Source: Arbacia lixula | Lineage: Eukaryota; Echinodermata; Echinoidea; Arbacioida; Arbaciidae | Direction: 5' to 3' | Assembly (NCBI GenBank): GCA_963669155.1 | Contig: OZ022576.1 | Span: 22,852,178 to 22,916,177, forward strand | Length of the DNA stretch: 64,000 nt | In this document: positions 1 to 12,893 of the stretch, piece after piece | Layout: every line of letters begins with the position of its first letter | Numbering within the stretch: the stretch's first letter is position 1 | The notes under the pieces: model-generated | Database searches by the model: none | Told to the model about the DNA's origin: nothing | Seen by the model: the letters and a program-made list of their open reading frames with translations, nothing else | Made by a program: the position numbers and the translations under genes

Positions 1-790
1 TATAAATGTTTGTGTGTCTGTAATCAAAGTTGAGGAACAATTAAAGACAGCCCGTCCCTTTTTCAGATCACCACAAAACCATCGAAACATTGACAAAACA
101 TATAGAGAAGTGTTAGCAAGCTGTATATTCATAATTTAAAACTGATACGCAGTGTAAAATTCAAATAATGCACGTCTGATTAATAGTCTTTACCTCACTC
201 AGGCTCTTAGAAGTTTGTGTTGAAATATCTGCTTTATTGAGTAATCTGTTTATTAAATTACAAAATGCATTATGAAAAAATTGTTCTATAGAAGGAATCA
301 TCTCCAACGTTTGGCATGTTTGGTAATTACTCTTAAAATTAGGATTTCACACACGCATAATAACCACATAGATTCTGTAACAAAGACTAATACTTTTTTC
401 GTACATGTAGTACGAAAAAAGTCAGTTTGAAATTTAATGGCTGAAATTTTTTACACATACAGAAAGTTTCAACATGCTATAAGAAATGGTCTTGAATCAC
501 ACTTTCTTCAATTTACGATCGTGATCGACGATTTCAAATTTTAAGCTTGCAAAAGGGACGGACAATCTTTAAGCTTGCTTAGATCAAACATTTTTTTTCT
601 TTCAATCTTAAAAAGAAATTTAGTACATACTTCAGTCAATACCTTCAACCACATTCTGTCAATGTTTCTTTTTAAGTGCCAAAATTATGAAAGCTCTGGG
701 ATCTAACTTCTGATTAGATACATGATGAGTTTGTCCCAGATTCTCCAGAACCATCTTCCAACAGTAACAGCTAAAGCTCCTTCAAACTTA
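1..790. other. CENPK 3' flank or UTR, no gene seen
   Basis: This AT-rich stretch lies downstream of the minus-strand CENPK stop codon. I see no coding exon. Two TTTATT words (233-238 and 249-254) read AATAAA on the minus strand and could be distal polyadenylation signals for CENPK, which would put the 132-bp repeat array inside its 3' UTR. That is inference; no transcript evidence is available. Confidence 0.3.
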
Positions 791-1371
791 TGCCTGGTTG
801 CTATGTCACACTGGAGTAAGAGTTCAACGTACGGAGGCCAGCAGGCATCACTGATCAGGATGTATGGCACTAGGCTCTATACATGTCTTGGTACCAGTCT
901 GATCCGACTGGTGTCTTGAGGATGCCTGGCTGCTATGTCACACCGGAGTAAGAGTTCAACGTACGGAGGCCAGCAGGCATCACTGATCAGGATATATGGC
1001 ACTAGGCTCTATACATGTCTTGGCACAAGTCTGATCCGATTGGTGTCTTGAGGATGCCTGGCTGCTATGTCACACCGGAGTAAGAGTTCAACGTACGGAG
1101 GCCAGCAGGCATCACTGATCAAGATGTATGGCACTAGGCTCTATATGTGTCTTGGCACCAGTCTGATCCGATTGGTGTCTTGAGGATGCCTGGCTGCTAT
1201 GTCACACCGGAGTAAGAGTTCAACGTACGGAGGCCAGCAGGCATCACTGATCAGGATGTATGGCACTAGGCTCTATACATGTCTTGGCACCAGTCTGATC
1301 CGATTGGTGTCTTGAGGATGCCTGGCTGCTATGTCACACCGGAGTAAGAGTTCAACGTACGGAGGCCAGAA
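791..1371 (-). repeat. 132-bp tandem array of the CENPK terminal coding exon
   Basis: The unit starts at 791, 923, 1055, 1187 and 1319, an exact 132-bp (44-codon) period. The copy at 1319 is the real end of the CENPK coding sequence; the other four lie downstream of its stop. Read on the minus strand, every copy encodes the conserved CENP-K motif WPPYVELLL and ends in TAG at the same place, and the frame is the same across the array. Downstream copies are nearly identical to each other. They differ from the working copy just before WPPYV, with YILISDAC in place of YIPINEAF. The outermost copy (791-922) has a few extra substitutions. Confidence 0.93.
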
Positions 1372-4300
1372 GGCTTCATTGATTGGGATATATGGGTCAG
1401 GGTCGCTGTCCATTCCCTTGTTCATTAAAAGCTGGAGTGAAAATAAAGAGGAAGAAACAGCGAGAGAGAAGGTAAAAGAGAGGGTATTAGAGATAAAGTG
1501 CACCCAGATATTGTGTAAATCATCGAGTTTGATTATCAAGCAAGCTACTTGTGGCAAAGTGAAACAGCTAAGTGTAACAACTGATAGAGTTGATGCCCAT
1601 TTAATATTGAATTATGGAGTCTATATATAAGAACACATGGTTCTACTGTATATTTTGGTAAAGTACATGTACTTGCAACGCTAGTCATAATGTGCAGCAA
1701 CATTTAAACGGTTACGATGGAAGATGAGGAGTGATATCTCAAGAGTGCATACACCTACCTGAGCTTAATCCTCACCCCCTCCCCGGAAATAAACTTGATA
1801 GAAACACAGAACTGAAATTAATGCAAATACTTATATATCTAAAAAGACGGAATCAACATACCTCAATGATCTCAAGCAGGGATGAGTACCTGATGTCGTG
1901 CCTCTGAAATGAACCAAACATCACACAGGTTTAAACACTTGAACTAACAAGTTGCACACTGGTGATTGCAAAGGGAAAACAGACTTTCTCTGTTATTTAC
2001 TTATAATGGCTATGTTGTATGTTAGACATGTTGATCCATTTTCCATTGCAGAATACTTGTTCAATCTTTATAAGGCATGTGACAATCATTTACATTATGG
2101 TATGTAAATGCATAAGAGCGTTTCAATGGATGAATTTGCAGCATACATAATAAATAACATACTTACATACCATAACACTGAGTGGAAGTTCATGACAGTA
2201 GAATATGTGACATTTCAGGAGTGCTGCCTGAAAACAGTTATTTTTCTAATCAATTCCATCTAAATAAATTACACTTGACTACACAAACAAGACCTGTATG
2301 ACATGGCTAGGTAGTGTTGAAAGCTGATACAATGTCATCTGAGCAGGGGTAATGTTTACCTGGGTATTCCTCGAGGCATCTTGAGAGGGCATTGGAAAGT
2401 GAGTTTCCACAAAGTCACCAATCTGCTTCAACAACTTGTTCTGGATTTCACCTGCTTTCTTCTGCTTTTTCTTCAGAAGTTTGACTTCGCTACAAAGGAG
2501 ACATAAAAAAAAAGAGAAGATATATTGGTACATGCAAGTGAGACATTGTGCACTGCCAGAACTGACTTGCTAAAGTGGAGGAATTTTCACATTTTTAAAT
2601 TGGTTGAGGTCATATTGCTTCATTCTTCACTGCAACATTTATTTATTACAATTCATGACAAAGAACAGAATATGGTTTAGCACAAGAATGTGAAGAAATG
2701 TAAGTACATATATCAATATATAGTGGAAAAATATAGCTGATTTTATATGAAAATTAGAAGTGGATGACTGCATGGAGACCAAATGCATAGAGAGTAGGAG
2801 GGAGGGTAGTGATTGAGTTCTGTGGTATGAGCATGATTTCTCACTATATTAATCAGGCTTTCTTGAATCACTATGTACTTACCTGTCTTCAGTAGGTCGG
2901 CTTGTTGTTCCTTGTTCATCGTACTCTTTCAGTCTATTCTCTAATGCTCTTTGAAGTTTTTGCTGCTGACCCAAAAGTTCATCTTGTCTGTGTTTCAAAG
3001 AAAATTACATCATAATGAATTGCAGGAGATATGCATTTGACCATTATGCAATTAGCACCTTAACTCCTTACTGTTATTACAGAGCACGACTTTGGATAAC
3101 AATAATTTCTCATTATATATAAATGCTTAGATTTGAATTGATATTTCAACCCAATATCAAGTCATAAGCCAACTAAGTAGTTTGTGCTAGTGCAGTTTCA
3201 AAAAACAGTAGTAACTAAAGGAGACCCAATCACATAAAATACTAGCTGGACTGTTTGTAGCAGTCTTTTCTCTGACTGATGTAAAAGAATGTATGCATGG
3301 CACACCATCCACTATTGTACTTCATATTCATAACAATATTAACTGAAAGCAAATGCTTGAGAAGTTATGTAGACTGTGAAATTTGATACATACATGTACG
3401 TGTATGTAAGAGAAAAACATTGCAAGAATTGTTAAGTACCCACATACATACCAGGTTATGTTTAGCTCACTTGATATACAATAATCTGCATCATGCACAA
3501 ACATTTACGTAACCGATACTATAGGTTACACAACCTGAAGGAGGCAACTAAATTTTGCTTGCATCTGTCAACTATGTGTTGCAGATTTAAGGAATGGTAA
3601 AACTGTACCTGCTTTCTATTACAGTTCTTGTTGCAATTTTTCTCAAAAGTGCACTGATCTACCTGTAAGATGCAATCAAATTATGTTGAATATAATGTCA
3701 CCTACATGTTGCCATGCCCTCAATCCTCTGTACCTGCCCTATACAACTTACCCAATTTTTCTCTAAAATTGCACTGACTATTGACTATTGAAAATTGTCT
3801 ATGTCTACTTCCGTTTCCTGATTTCATGGTGACTTCTCCTTCTAAGTTTGGTTGAATTATCTACCTTGCTAGGTCATCTTCTAGCTCTTTTCGTCTCCCT
3901 TCCACCACTGCCAGACATTCCTCCAGCTGAGCCACTCTCGCCTTCAGCTCCTCCTTCAAAACACAGTCCAGGACCACTGGGTTGTTGGGAAGCACTGCAA
4001 TGGGCAAATGACACACATCGTATACACGCTTATCGCCATGAATATAATCTAACATCACAGGTCTTGAACATTGAGATCTAACTTTACGTTTTATCTCATC
4101 ATAAAATGCTCTTTTCAAGCTTCTGTTAAAATGATTATGATTATATATCAAGTATTATGTATTAAGAGGAATCTAACAAATTCATCTTCGCAAAAATTCT
4201 AATTGTACAGCTTGCCTCAAGAAATATTCAAGTGGTAAAGTCATACCATCCACACTGACACACTTACTATTAAAGTATGATAACAAACATTGCTGATCTC

Positions 4301-5351
4301 TGACATTTGCATTTTCTTACCTTGAAGAGGCTTCACCTTTGTAGCAGCAATTTCACCTTGAAGACATTTCACTTTCAACTGTGAAATTATGGGAATCTGT
4401 GTAAAAATATATCAGATACATGTAGTAAATATATTTCAAATTTTCAACCATCCAAAGTATGCCACATGTGAATATCTTTTTTTATCTGACAAATATATTT
4501 TGCCACTGCACATGGATAAAATGCTTCTTTTAAATCACATTTTACTTTGTCTCTATATCTTCTTGTGTCCTTGATACTTAATTATTTTTATTTTAAAGTG
4601 AGCAAACTTAGAAATCTTTAGAATCCTTAGAAATATATATTTGCAAGACTATCAAAACTCACAAATTTGTAATTTCATTTGGGTATAAATACACTTAAAT
4701 CTATCACATTTCCTTTTATGATCAGACCAGCTTTCCAACTAGTCAAGCAATAGTCTCTTGGCTCAAAGGGCTCATACTTACATCACTCTGAGAGTCACCA
4801 ATTGGTTCAGCACTTGGAAGTGAATTCAATGTGGCTTGGTTCTACAAAAGAACACAGAACAATAAGTTGGCATTACCTAAACAACTCGGCTTGAAAAATA
4901 CACTATATTGGTATATGAACAGTGCAGCAAAGTTTTCCATATAACTAAAGTTCATCTTTTCTTAACATGTTAGGCAACTTCTTTAAAAAAATAAATAAGT
5001 ATTTTAAAAAATGTAATAATATTGATAAATAAATTCATAGGAAAATTAAAACTGTAATTAGGAATCTTTGCAATGTGATGTAAACTACATGAAATATAAA
5101 ACAATTAAGGCAATGGCTGACTGATTTCTTTTATAATTAGTTTTACTCAATAGTTACTTGCAAAATTATGTTTTGTAACTTGCATGTGATGTCATTAGTG
5201 GGGGCTGATTCCAGGTCAGTTGGTAGAACATTCAGCACCATATTACATGTACATGTCATGTGACCATTACCTTATTTATGCCTTTCCACAAATGTTCACA
5301 ATCCTCCTTCAGTAGCATTTCACCATCTTGTTGTTGAAGCTTGGAAGACAT
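1273..5351 (-). CDS. CENPK: Centromere protein K (CENP-K), eight coding exons, 260 aa
   Basis: CENP-K is a subunit of the constitutive centromere-associated network (CENP-H/I/K group), which links CENP-A chromatin to the outer kinetochore. Coding exons on the minus strand are 5351-5271, 4841-4782, 4396-4321, 3994-3865, 2987-2883, 2489-2360, 1903-1862 and 1431-1273. All have AG acceptors and GT donors, and the phases join into one 260-codon frame plus TAG. The human protein is 269 aa, so the length fits. The start is the first ATG before MSSKLQQQ. Residues about 70-170 are charged and coiled-coil-like. The KCLQGE segment, the HFPMP motif (HFPLP in human) and the C-terminal FWPPYVELLLR...ARHPQD...RIRL block are family signatures. 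A 5' UTR exon probably precedes, since an AG lies just upstream of the ATG. The last exon is tandemly repeated downstream. I am confident of identity; the short 42-bp exon 7 is the least certain exon. Confidence 0.93.
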
Positions 5352-5460
5352 GGTGTATATAAGCAGAGATCCACTGGCAAATGTTAAAAATCCCTGTATT
5401 AATAAAGATGTACAAAGACTGGGTAAATGTGTTTTATGTGAATACAAAGCTAGAGGTGCC

Positions 5461-5691
5461 TACACTCCAGCTCAAAGGAATTGGCATCTAGGAAAAGGGA
5501 AAACAGGGAAGAAAGGGAAGGAGCCGCAGTTTTGAACCGCGTTATATTTTGTCCAGTTCAGCATGAAACACGATGCTTTAGTCTAAAAAGCATCATGTTT
5601 CATGCTGAACTGGACAAAATATACCGCGGTTTAAAACTGTGGCTCCTTCCCTTTCCCTTTCCCTATGCCAATTCCTTTGAGCTGGAGTGTA
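5461..5691. mobile_element. 231-bp near-perfect foldback (MITE-like hairpin)
   Basis: The left arm begins TACACTCCAGCTCAAAGG and the right arm ends with its reverse complement. Pairing continues through about 110 bp per arm to a short loop near 5585. No coding capacity is seen. It sits about 110 bp upstream of the CENPK start codon, so it lies in the CENPK promoter or 5' UTR. The target-site duplication is not clear, so the superfamily is unassigned. Confidence 0.8.
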
Positions 5692-5940
5692 GACTGAGAA
5701 AACCATGTCTGGATAAATATTCAAATTATAAAAATATATGTACATGTATTTCCTCGCAAGACTACCTTTTGCCCAACTTGACTTTCGAAGGTCTTTTAAT
5801 GTGTCAGTCTGAATTTTACAAAAATGTGTTATTTGTTCTGCCATTTTTTCAGTCTAACTTGTGTGACTCAAAGTCAGCCAATAGCTAGACAGGAATAACC
5901 GTCTCATTCAGGGCATTCTTTAATCGAAATTACATTTTTG

Positions 5941-6024
5941 GACTTACCCCGTTCAGAGGAGCCAGATGCAATCTCAGCGGATCAAACTTCCTACACTAGA
6001 GACTGATTTTTCGGTCTAGCCGAT
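5941..6024. repeat. Dispersed repeat, copy 1 (paired with 12739-12820)
   Basis: The core GAGCC(A/G)GATGCAATCTCAGC, followed by GATC and then GACTGATTTTT, recurs in the same orientation at 12739-12820. About 80 bp is shared with moderate divergence. It is probably a fragment of an interspersed element; no terminal structure could be defined. Confidence 0.6.
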
Positions 6025-7670
6025 GACAGCCAGCCATGGAAAATGTTGAAACCATTTCATTTGAAATTGAAGGGAATGTGATATACTAAAGCCAAGCAAC
6101 TTTCGAGGGTAATCAATTCAACAACATGCACCAGTCATTGTGTTAGTGTTAGAGGTTTTTTATTTTTATATTCATGTGCGTTAGTATTAGAGTTAGTTTT
6201 CTAACTAGTCTCTATAGGACTAGACTCCCATGACCATGTAGACTAGCTAGGGTACGTTGTTGTTTGTTCAACAAACGTAAAAATGAATGTATGGTAACCA
6301 CACATAAATTCTGTATCTCTTATAAAAGACAAGATAGTCTCTCATGGTATTTTAAGAAAATACTTCAAATCATACTTAATTTACAAGGACACTTTTTTGT
6401 AAAAAGTTAGGCATGCAGTATAATGTTCTTCATAATCCTCACCGACAGAGATACACTGATTCCAGAAATGCCAGAATCCCACAGGCTTCGTTTCTCCGTG
6501 TTTTGTATTAGCCGCGCGCGCGCACTCGCTCTGCTGCAGCTCATCGGCCCGCGCGGGCGTCTGTCCCAGGGTGGTACGGTGTATCTATTTACTGTCTCGA
6601 TGATGCAGCGGCTTTAGGATCATAAAATGTGTGTGTCAGATGGGACACAAGTCAAAAATCTAGACTTGAATTAAATATTACAATTTCACAGAACCATGCG
6701 CCCCATTCTATGATTCATTCGGTGTGGCTTTTTTGTTGTTGTTTATTACATTTGTAGATTTTATTCAACTCTGTCGACCCCCTCTGCGGATATAAGAGGG
6801 TACATTAAAAGATAGTCAACATAAAACACCATCATATACTTAATATAAAACATAATAACACGATAAAACATTTTTAACTGGCATCCGTCTAACCTTACAG
6901 CCTACAATAGGTAATATTCAAGGTAATGCATGTATATATAAAAAGGATATAGGCCTGTAATACTAAGGTCTGTTACAACAGTTAAGTCATACAAGCCCGA
7001 CTTCACCGTGGGGGGGGGGGGGGGGGGGGGGTAGGGTACGTCCCCTCCCACCCCCTCAGGACCGACACCCATGGCAAGTCACATGCAAATCACAGTGCCA
7101 TTTCATCAAGCTACGAAATGGGGTGATCTCCTATGGTCTTGTGAGCACCCAGGGTTTTTTTTTTCAACTAGAGTTTGCTCGTACTGGTTACTGCAAATCA
7201 AATTTTGAATGCATCATGTAGGCTACTTTTCACCCGTTCTGCAGTCCTGTTGATTATGTTTGGTTGCTCTGTCAGGCTTCATTCTTTCTTCTACATGTAC
7301 AGTATTTATAAAAGAGTCAATTGACGAGCACGAGTTGAATAACACAACATACCAACTTGTAATTGTAACCCATGTACGTCATCGTTGTAACAAGTGTTAT
7401 TGCAGTTTCTCACGACATGCAGTATTATAATTTATTTTATCATTATCGGGACAACAATATCTTTAGCTCCTAGATTCTATTTCTCTCTTTTCCTTTCCTC
7501 GCTATTTCCACTAACTTTCTCTCCCTTTTAACCAATATCACTCTTCTATCCCACTCCTCACTTTTATTTTGTAGCATGCACAAGGCTCTACTTTCTCTCA
7601 AGTCACGTGCCAAACATATTAAAACAACAAATCTGCAACTCGGCTCACACGCAACATCATCCTTTTCTTT
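6025..7670. other. Intergenic; short CpG-rich patch and G homopolymer
   Basis: No coding exon is supported. A short CG-rich patch around 6505-6565 (CGCGCGCGCGCAC and CCCGCGCGGGCG) stands out from AT-rich surroundings and could be a promoter or exon of an unrecognised transcript. A 22-base G run occupies 7010-7031. Confidence 0.3.
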
Positions 7671-7730
7671 TAACGAATCCTATACATGTAGATAAACCAG
7701 TAACGAATCCTATACATGTAGATAAACCAG
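7671..7730. repeat. Perfect 30-bp tandem duplication
   Basis: The 30-bp unit at 7671-7700, starting TAACGAATCC, is repeated exactly at 7701-7730. Each copy contains the palindrome TACATGTA. Confidence 0.95.
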
Positions 7731-7948
7731 TAGACACGCGTGTTTAGTTCTTCTTAATATTCATTTTTTAAGAGCAAGAACATTGCACTCTTGACTGAAC
7801 TCCACAACATATGTAATCGTGATATCTGCAAAATTCTCCGGTTGATATTCAAGATCAGAATAAAGTCGTAATTCACAAAGTCACATCCACATTTCACATC
7901 CAAAACCCTTTTGACTGCAAAAGAAAACTTTGAGGATTAGAAATTATG

Positions 7949-8773
7949 TGCATTGGGTCATTACTTTTAATGTTGTTTTTGTCTGATATTTTCCTATTTG
8001 CATTTTATAAAACAAACATTGTTAACATACTAGGTGTATTTGAGGTATAGTTACAAGTAACAAAACATAACACTAATTTCTTGTCATATTCATATGAGCA
8101 TCGTACTGTTTGAAATCACATCTATTTGAATTTCATCTAAAAAAATCACATATCTATGGTTAAAATAGGCCTTTAATATAATTGATGCATTAGTGCATGC
8201 AAAAGACCCACTTTATATTATGATCTTCAAACTGGTATGCCTTTAAATATTATGGTGCAACAGCAACTGTGATACAAATACATGTATCATTAAAATTATA
8301 CATAGATATCATACCAGATATTTGCACTGAGCATATTAAAATATGTAGGAATGGCATTTGATTTATGATGAAATATTGTGCACTGAGTAATTACTTTTAA
8401 TGTTGGTTTTGTCTGTTATTTTCCATTTTGTAAACATTGTTTACATACTAGGTGTATGTGAGGTAGTTACTAGTAACAAAACAACACTAATTTCTTGTCA
8501 TATTCATATGAGCATTGAACATATGTTTGAAATCGTTTGAATTTTATTTTAAAAAAAAATCACATTTCTATGGTTAAAATAGGCCTTTAATGTTATGTCA
8601 CTATATCGTTAATGCATCAGTGAATGCAAAGGACCCCTTCAAATATTATGGTGCAACAGCAACTGTGATACAAATATCATGAAAATTATACACAAACCTG
8701 TACATATAGCAGATATTTGTACTGAGCACATTAAAATATGAATGAATGGCATTTGATTTATGATGAAATATTG
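7949..8773. repeat. Tandem duplication, period about 430 bp
   Basis: Copy 1 is 7949-8378 and copy 2 is 8379-8773. Shared blocks include TTACTTTTAATGTTG, CATACTAGGTGTAT, TTTCTTGTCATATTCATATG and GGCATTTGATTTATGATG in the same order. Copy 2 is shorter through several small deletions. It is non-coding on both strands. Confidence 0.9.
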
Positions 8774-10525
8774 GAGTAGTATATAATAGATTTATATAAA
8801 TATGCAAGAATGACACAAACAAGGCATGTTGATTGGGATCAATACATGTAACTCACAAAATAAGAATCAGGAGAATGAAAATTGAAAATCCAGGGAAATT
8901 TCAATTCATAAACTAACAATGGTTCTAGTACTTCAGCCATCATACATTTTATCATACATGAATACTGCCCTATCAATATTAACAAAAGGAAGTAACAGGA
9001 GGAGCTTTTCTTGTTCACTATCAAAATGTGCCTGCCATTTGCAACATCACACCATCATCACAACACATTTAATTGAATACATGTAGCTCACACAAGATAA
9101 GTTAAGTTAATTTGCATGGATATACATGTATTTCTTTCCAGCTTTTATCTGTAGGTCGACATAGGAAATGCAGGGTACAATCTACAGGCATCATTAACTC
9201 ATATTTGAGCAATTTGTCACTTGTTTACTTCTGTAAATGTAGGGTAGAAAACATGCGTAAGTATGATGTATTGAGTATTTGAGAAGTCATATCAATAATT
9301 ATTAAGTAAAGAATAACTTCTTGAAGCAAATCACACACTCACTGATAGCCACAAATACTATGCATTACCTTCATATGACCATTTTAATGGTCTAAACATT
9401 CTATGCTCTTGGCTCAGTTTGGAGTATTTGTGGTCATCTGTAGAAAATCATCTTTAGTGAAATTAAAGGGGGGGGGGGGGGGCGGTGGTGTGCGTATAAA
9501 TAGTGCAGTCAGTGCATGCATACATATAGAAATCTAGCCATGATGGAACCCAAAGGCCTACAGCCTACAGGTTGTGGTGATTTAGAAATGGCGCGTAGGT
9601 GTAGGGCTAGATCATAGAAGTTGACTCTGTAGGTTCCTGTCTAGACAGGATTTTATAATAAAAAACACAATTGCAGTATAAACGTAATGATAGCAAATGA
9701 GCAAGTCTGTACTGCACATGTGCGTATTACAAAAATCCTCGTATGTACTTCCAACTATTTTGAAACATTACCCCCCCCCCCCCCCCACACACACACACAC
9801 ACACTTTAAAGTAATAATTTCAAGAAAACTGTAGATTTCAATCAAATAAGATGGAACACACAAGATCCGAAAAACAATTGTGGCCCATTTAAATTAAATT
9901 CATATGATTGGTCAATGGAGTGAATCGACTGAGGTCTTGTTCAAATAGCTCTGAAAAGAGAAGTCTAATTGTTTTATAAATAAAACATGTAGGATACACT
10001 TCTCTTTTCATGCTCTTTTCGAAACTGCAAACTGGCTTGATCACGCAATGGCAGCACAAATGTGTCTGGGTATAACTGACGTCTATGGTGTTATGCCATG
10101 TAGGCTACTTCCAGCAACATTCAGTACAAATAATCAAGATAGTCATGTTTGTTTCTGATTCATAAGTATTTATTGGATAAAGATGACAATGTTGCAAGTT
10201 TTATTTATTCATTCTTAATCTATCATGATGAATTAGATACCCATTTCACTATTCCATTTCACAAATGACAAGTTGGAAATAATAAACCAATCTTTCATTA
10301 CATACATTTCCTTTCAACATTTCTACTCCCATCAGCTATACTAAATTATTACATCAAATAATATGCATCAACTGAGAAAGATAGGGAGTGAGAAAAAACT
10401 AGAAGCAGAAGATAAACAAAAAGAAGAGAAAGAGGAAAAAGGAGGAAAAGAAGAACATAAAAAACAAATAAATGTCAATACCAATAGTGGAGTGGAGTGG
10501 TAATAAATCCTACAAATGCATGGTA
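8774..10525. other. Intergenic, simple repeats only
   Basis: No supported gene. It holds short homopolymer tracts: G around 9471-9482, and C followed by CA around 9771-9804. An open stretch of about 45 codons around 10020-10155 has no recognisable motif and is not called. Confidence 0.3.
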
Positions 10526-10690
10526 CTACATGTATATTAAAAACGTGAAAATGATTTCAACTAGATCATATTTACAGCCCAAACAAATGTCTTTGGGTAT
10601 TCTTCTCAAGAACCACATTTCTGGAACTTGAATTTGTCTTATCATGAATTTATCAAATATCCAGCTCTCACAGTTATGCATGGGGATGGA
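10526..10690 (-). mobile_element. Degraded non-LTR retrotransposon (LINE) fragment
   Basis: On the minus strand a short frame reads CESWIF, then about ten residues, then EMWFLRRIPKD. This matches the pattern 'CESWTL...EMWFLRRM' near the C-terminal end of the reverse transcriptase of common RTE/CR1-like elements in animals. The rest of the element is not visible and the frame is short, so this is a dead remnant. Family assignment is by pattern memory only. Confidence 0.5.
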
Positions 10691-11531
10691 CCAGATAGGC
10701 ATGTAAGTACCCAAATGTTAGTATTCATACTTAGGTTTGTATCTTAGATACATTTCTTATCTTGTGAAATGACACAATGTCTGCGCGATTTATCACATTA
10801 TTTCTCATCCGAGGTAATCACACCTACAAGGCAGCAGAATGTCGCAATTTGCTTTCCTTTCCCTCTTATGAATCCTACAATGCGTTGTTTTACAATATAC
10901 CAGTCCGTAGTTGCACCATGGTTGGACAATCCACTGAATGAATACTACTAGACTGCAGACTGGAATATGTTCATAAAGCTGTGTTGATGATGGGTGTAAA
11001 TACATTTTACAGTGTGCCCAGAACAACAACACAAACAGGTGCACATGGTGGAATGTTCTTTTACTACCTTTCAAAGCTGAAAACCTGTTGTCATATGAAT
11101 AGAAACGTGATCGCCTGTAATAAATTTTAATTTTAGCTCTACGATTGATACCAGCAATTATCTGCTCAGTGCTCATAAGCACATTGCAACTACAAACTCG
11201 CATATTGGTGGACTCACAGACAGATCTTTTTTTTTTCACTTTCAGTGACTACCGGTAACTAAAGTAGCATTGCCTGCACATCATCCTTAGTATGCTACAA
11301 TATGCGAGTATCATCACATCATACATTGCTTACGATCTGATTGCCAACTGTGATATTATTCCTTTCGTGTCTGATATTTCATGCATGATCATCTCACTGG
11401 AGAGAGAAAATAAATCTGGTGGCAGCACACAGCCTGCCCTAACTAAGTTCTTGCTGTTTTATTTATGTCCAAACAATGATCTCTCTAACTGTCCTAATGT
11501 CAGTTTTCTTTTATCCTGGTACAAGTCCTTC

Positions 11532-11677
11532 GCCATGTTGCATATAAGTGTTCTATTATTGTAACTTATCATAAATGATACCATGGCAACAGTTGCGCTA
11601 ATGAGAGCTCATTGGATGTTGTCATGGTAGTTACCATTGATGAGATACAATTGTTGAAAACCTATATGCACCATGGC
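11532..11677. mobile_element. Imperfect foldback element, family copy 1
   Basis: The left end GCCATGTTGCATATA pairs with the right end TATATGCACCATGGC, and pairing continues imperfectly through the middle (TTGTAACTTATCAT against ATGAGATACAA). A related foldback with the same ends lies at 12894-13031. It is non-coding. An RFX X-box-like word, ATACCATGGCAAC, occurs near 11579-11591. Confidence 0.65.
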
Positions 11678-12378
11678 CCTTATCAGCTGCAGGTCCTATA
11701 TGTAGAATTATGCACATAACGGTAATAATATATTGCACCATGTCACAGTGAGCATACAATACTTGTGAAAGCAATAAAAGAAACCAGATAAAATCTCTTT
11801 TACATTTTATTCACTCTTGGTTCCATTACTTGGAAATAAATTTGCTTTTGACAGAATATCTACTATTTTTTTTTACAGAAAAATATGTATCTCTAGGACA
11901 ATGAAAACAAGCAACTAAATAAGCAAAAATAATTAATGAAACATGATTAGTGTGGAAACCATTTCCTTTTCCAATACAATTGAACTATCTGCATATAGGT
12001 ATAGCTACCCAGACTAACAACATGTACATGTCCTCTACATTTTATATAAAAGCAAACAATGCTGTATGATGTAATTTTAGATGTACACGCTATCAACATG
12101 TCGGATGTGGATGTGATAAAAACACACCACAATATAAACTTCAGATTATGGCCTTGCTACTACTAGAAGTAACTGTACACAAACAATTCAAAATGCAAAA
12201 AATACATCAATTTTGCCATCTCAACTCTAAGAAAGAAACATATTCTCTCCACTTCCTATCACAGGCACAGCAAAATAGTAATTCATGTATATTAAACAAG
12301 AATGTTTTCAAAAGTGTTACAATGATGTATGCTTATGAAGTGAAAACAAGATTCTCACATATTACCAGCCTGTTTTGA

Positions 12379-12738
12379 CGAAGATGTAACAACAACAATT
12401 ATAGTTGACTAATTCTTACATGATTTTCTTTAAAAATGTGGATATTCTATTAAAAATCAAATAGGATACACAGAGCCACAGTTCTCACCAGGATTGGTTT
12501 GGAGAGTGGTAAAAGAAGACTCTGAGGCACAGGCAGAGGTGATTTGCATGGGCTACTGTGTGATATTTGAGCACACAAATGTACTAAAAGTTTGCATGTT
12601 ATGGTATTTTGAGCCAAACTGCTTTGCAAATGGGGCCAATACCATAGTAAAAAAATCAACACTGGCAAGAGCTGTCCATGGCACACTAGACAGAAATAAA
12701 ACTCATTTGGGGCAATCTTTCATCAAAATTATGTAATT
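12379..12738. other. Intergenic, possible exon-like block
   Basis: A segment near 12490-12538 follows an AG and reads LVWRVVKEDSEAQAE before a weak GTGATT donor. Its end phase does not join the exon-like block at 13368. No family is recognised, and it may be chance. Confidence 0.15.
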
Positions 12739-12820
12739 TGACATATCCCCCAATCATAGGAGCCGGATGCAATCTCAGCTGATCCAATGCCATTAGACTG
12801 ATTTTTTTGTCTAATGGGAC
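12739..12820. repeat. Dispersed repeat, copy 2 (paired with 5941-6024)
   Basis: It shares the GAGCCGGATGCAATCTCAGC core and the downstream GACTGATTTTTTTGTCTA pattern with 5941-6024 in direct orientation. Confidence 0.6.
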
Positions 12821-12893
12821 ATATACTTTGATCAAGTTAACATCACTTATTTAGGTAATACAGGAAATTGGTAACAAGTTCTCGGCCATGCAG

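Noticed and set aside
791..1371. CRISPR-like array
   Set aside because: The units abut without unique spacers, are 132 bp long and are copies of a coding exon in an animal genome.
5205..5245. tRNA A-box-like GGTCAGTTGGTAGAACATTC
   Set aside because: No B box or cloverleaf follows. A similar A-box-like word near 42400 also lacks a partner.
12450..12736. Facing frames of about 80 codons on both strands
   Set aside because: No domain, and the splice phase is incompatible with the exon-like block at 13368.
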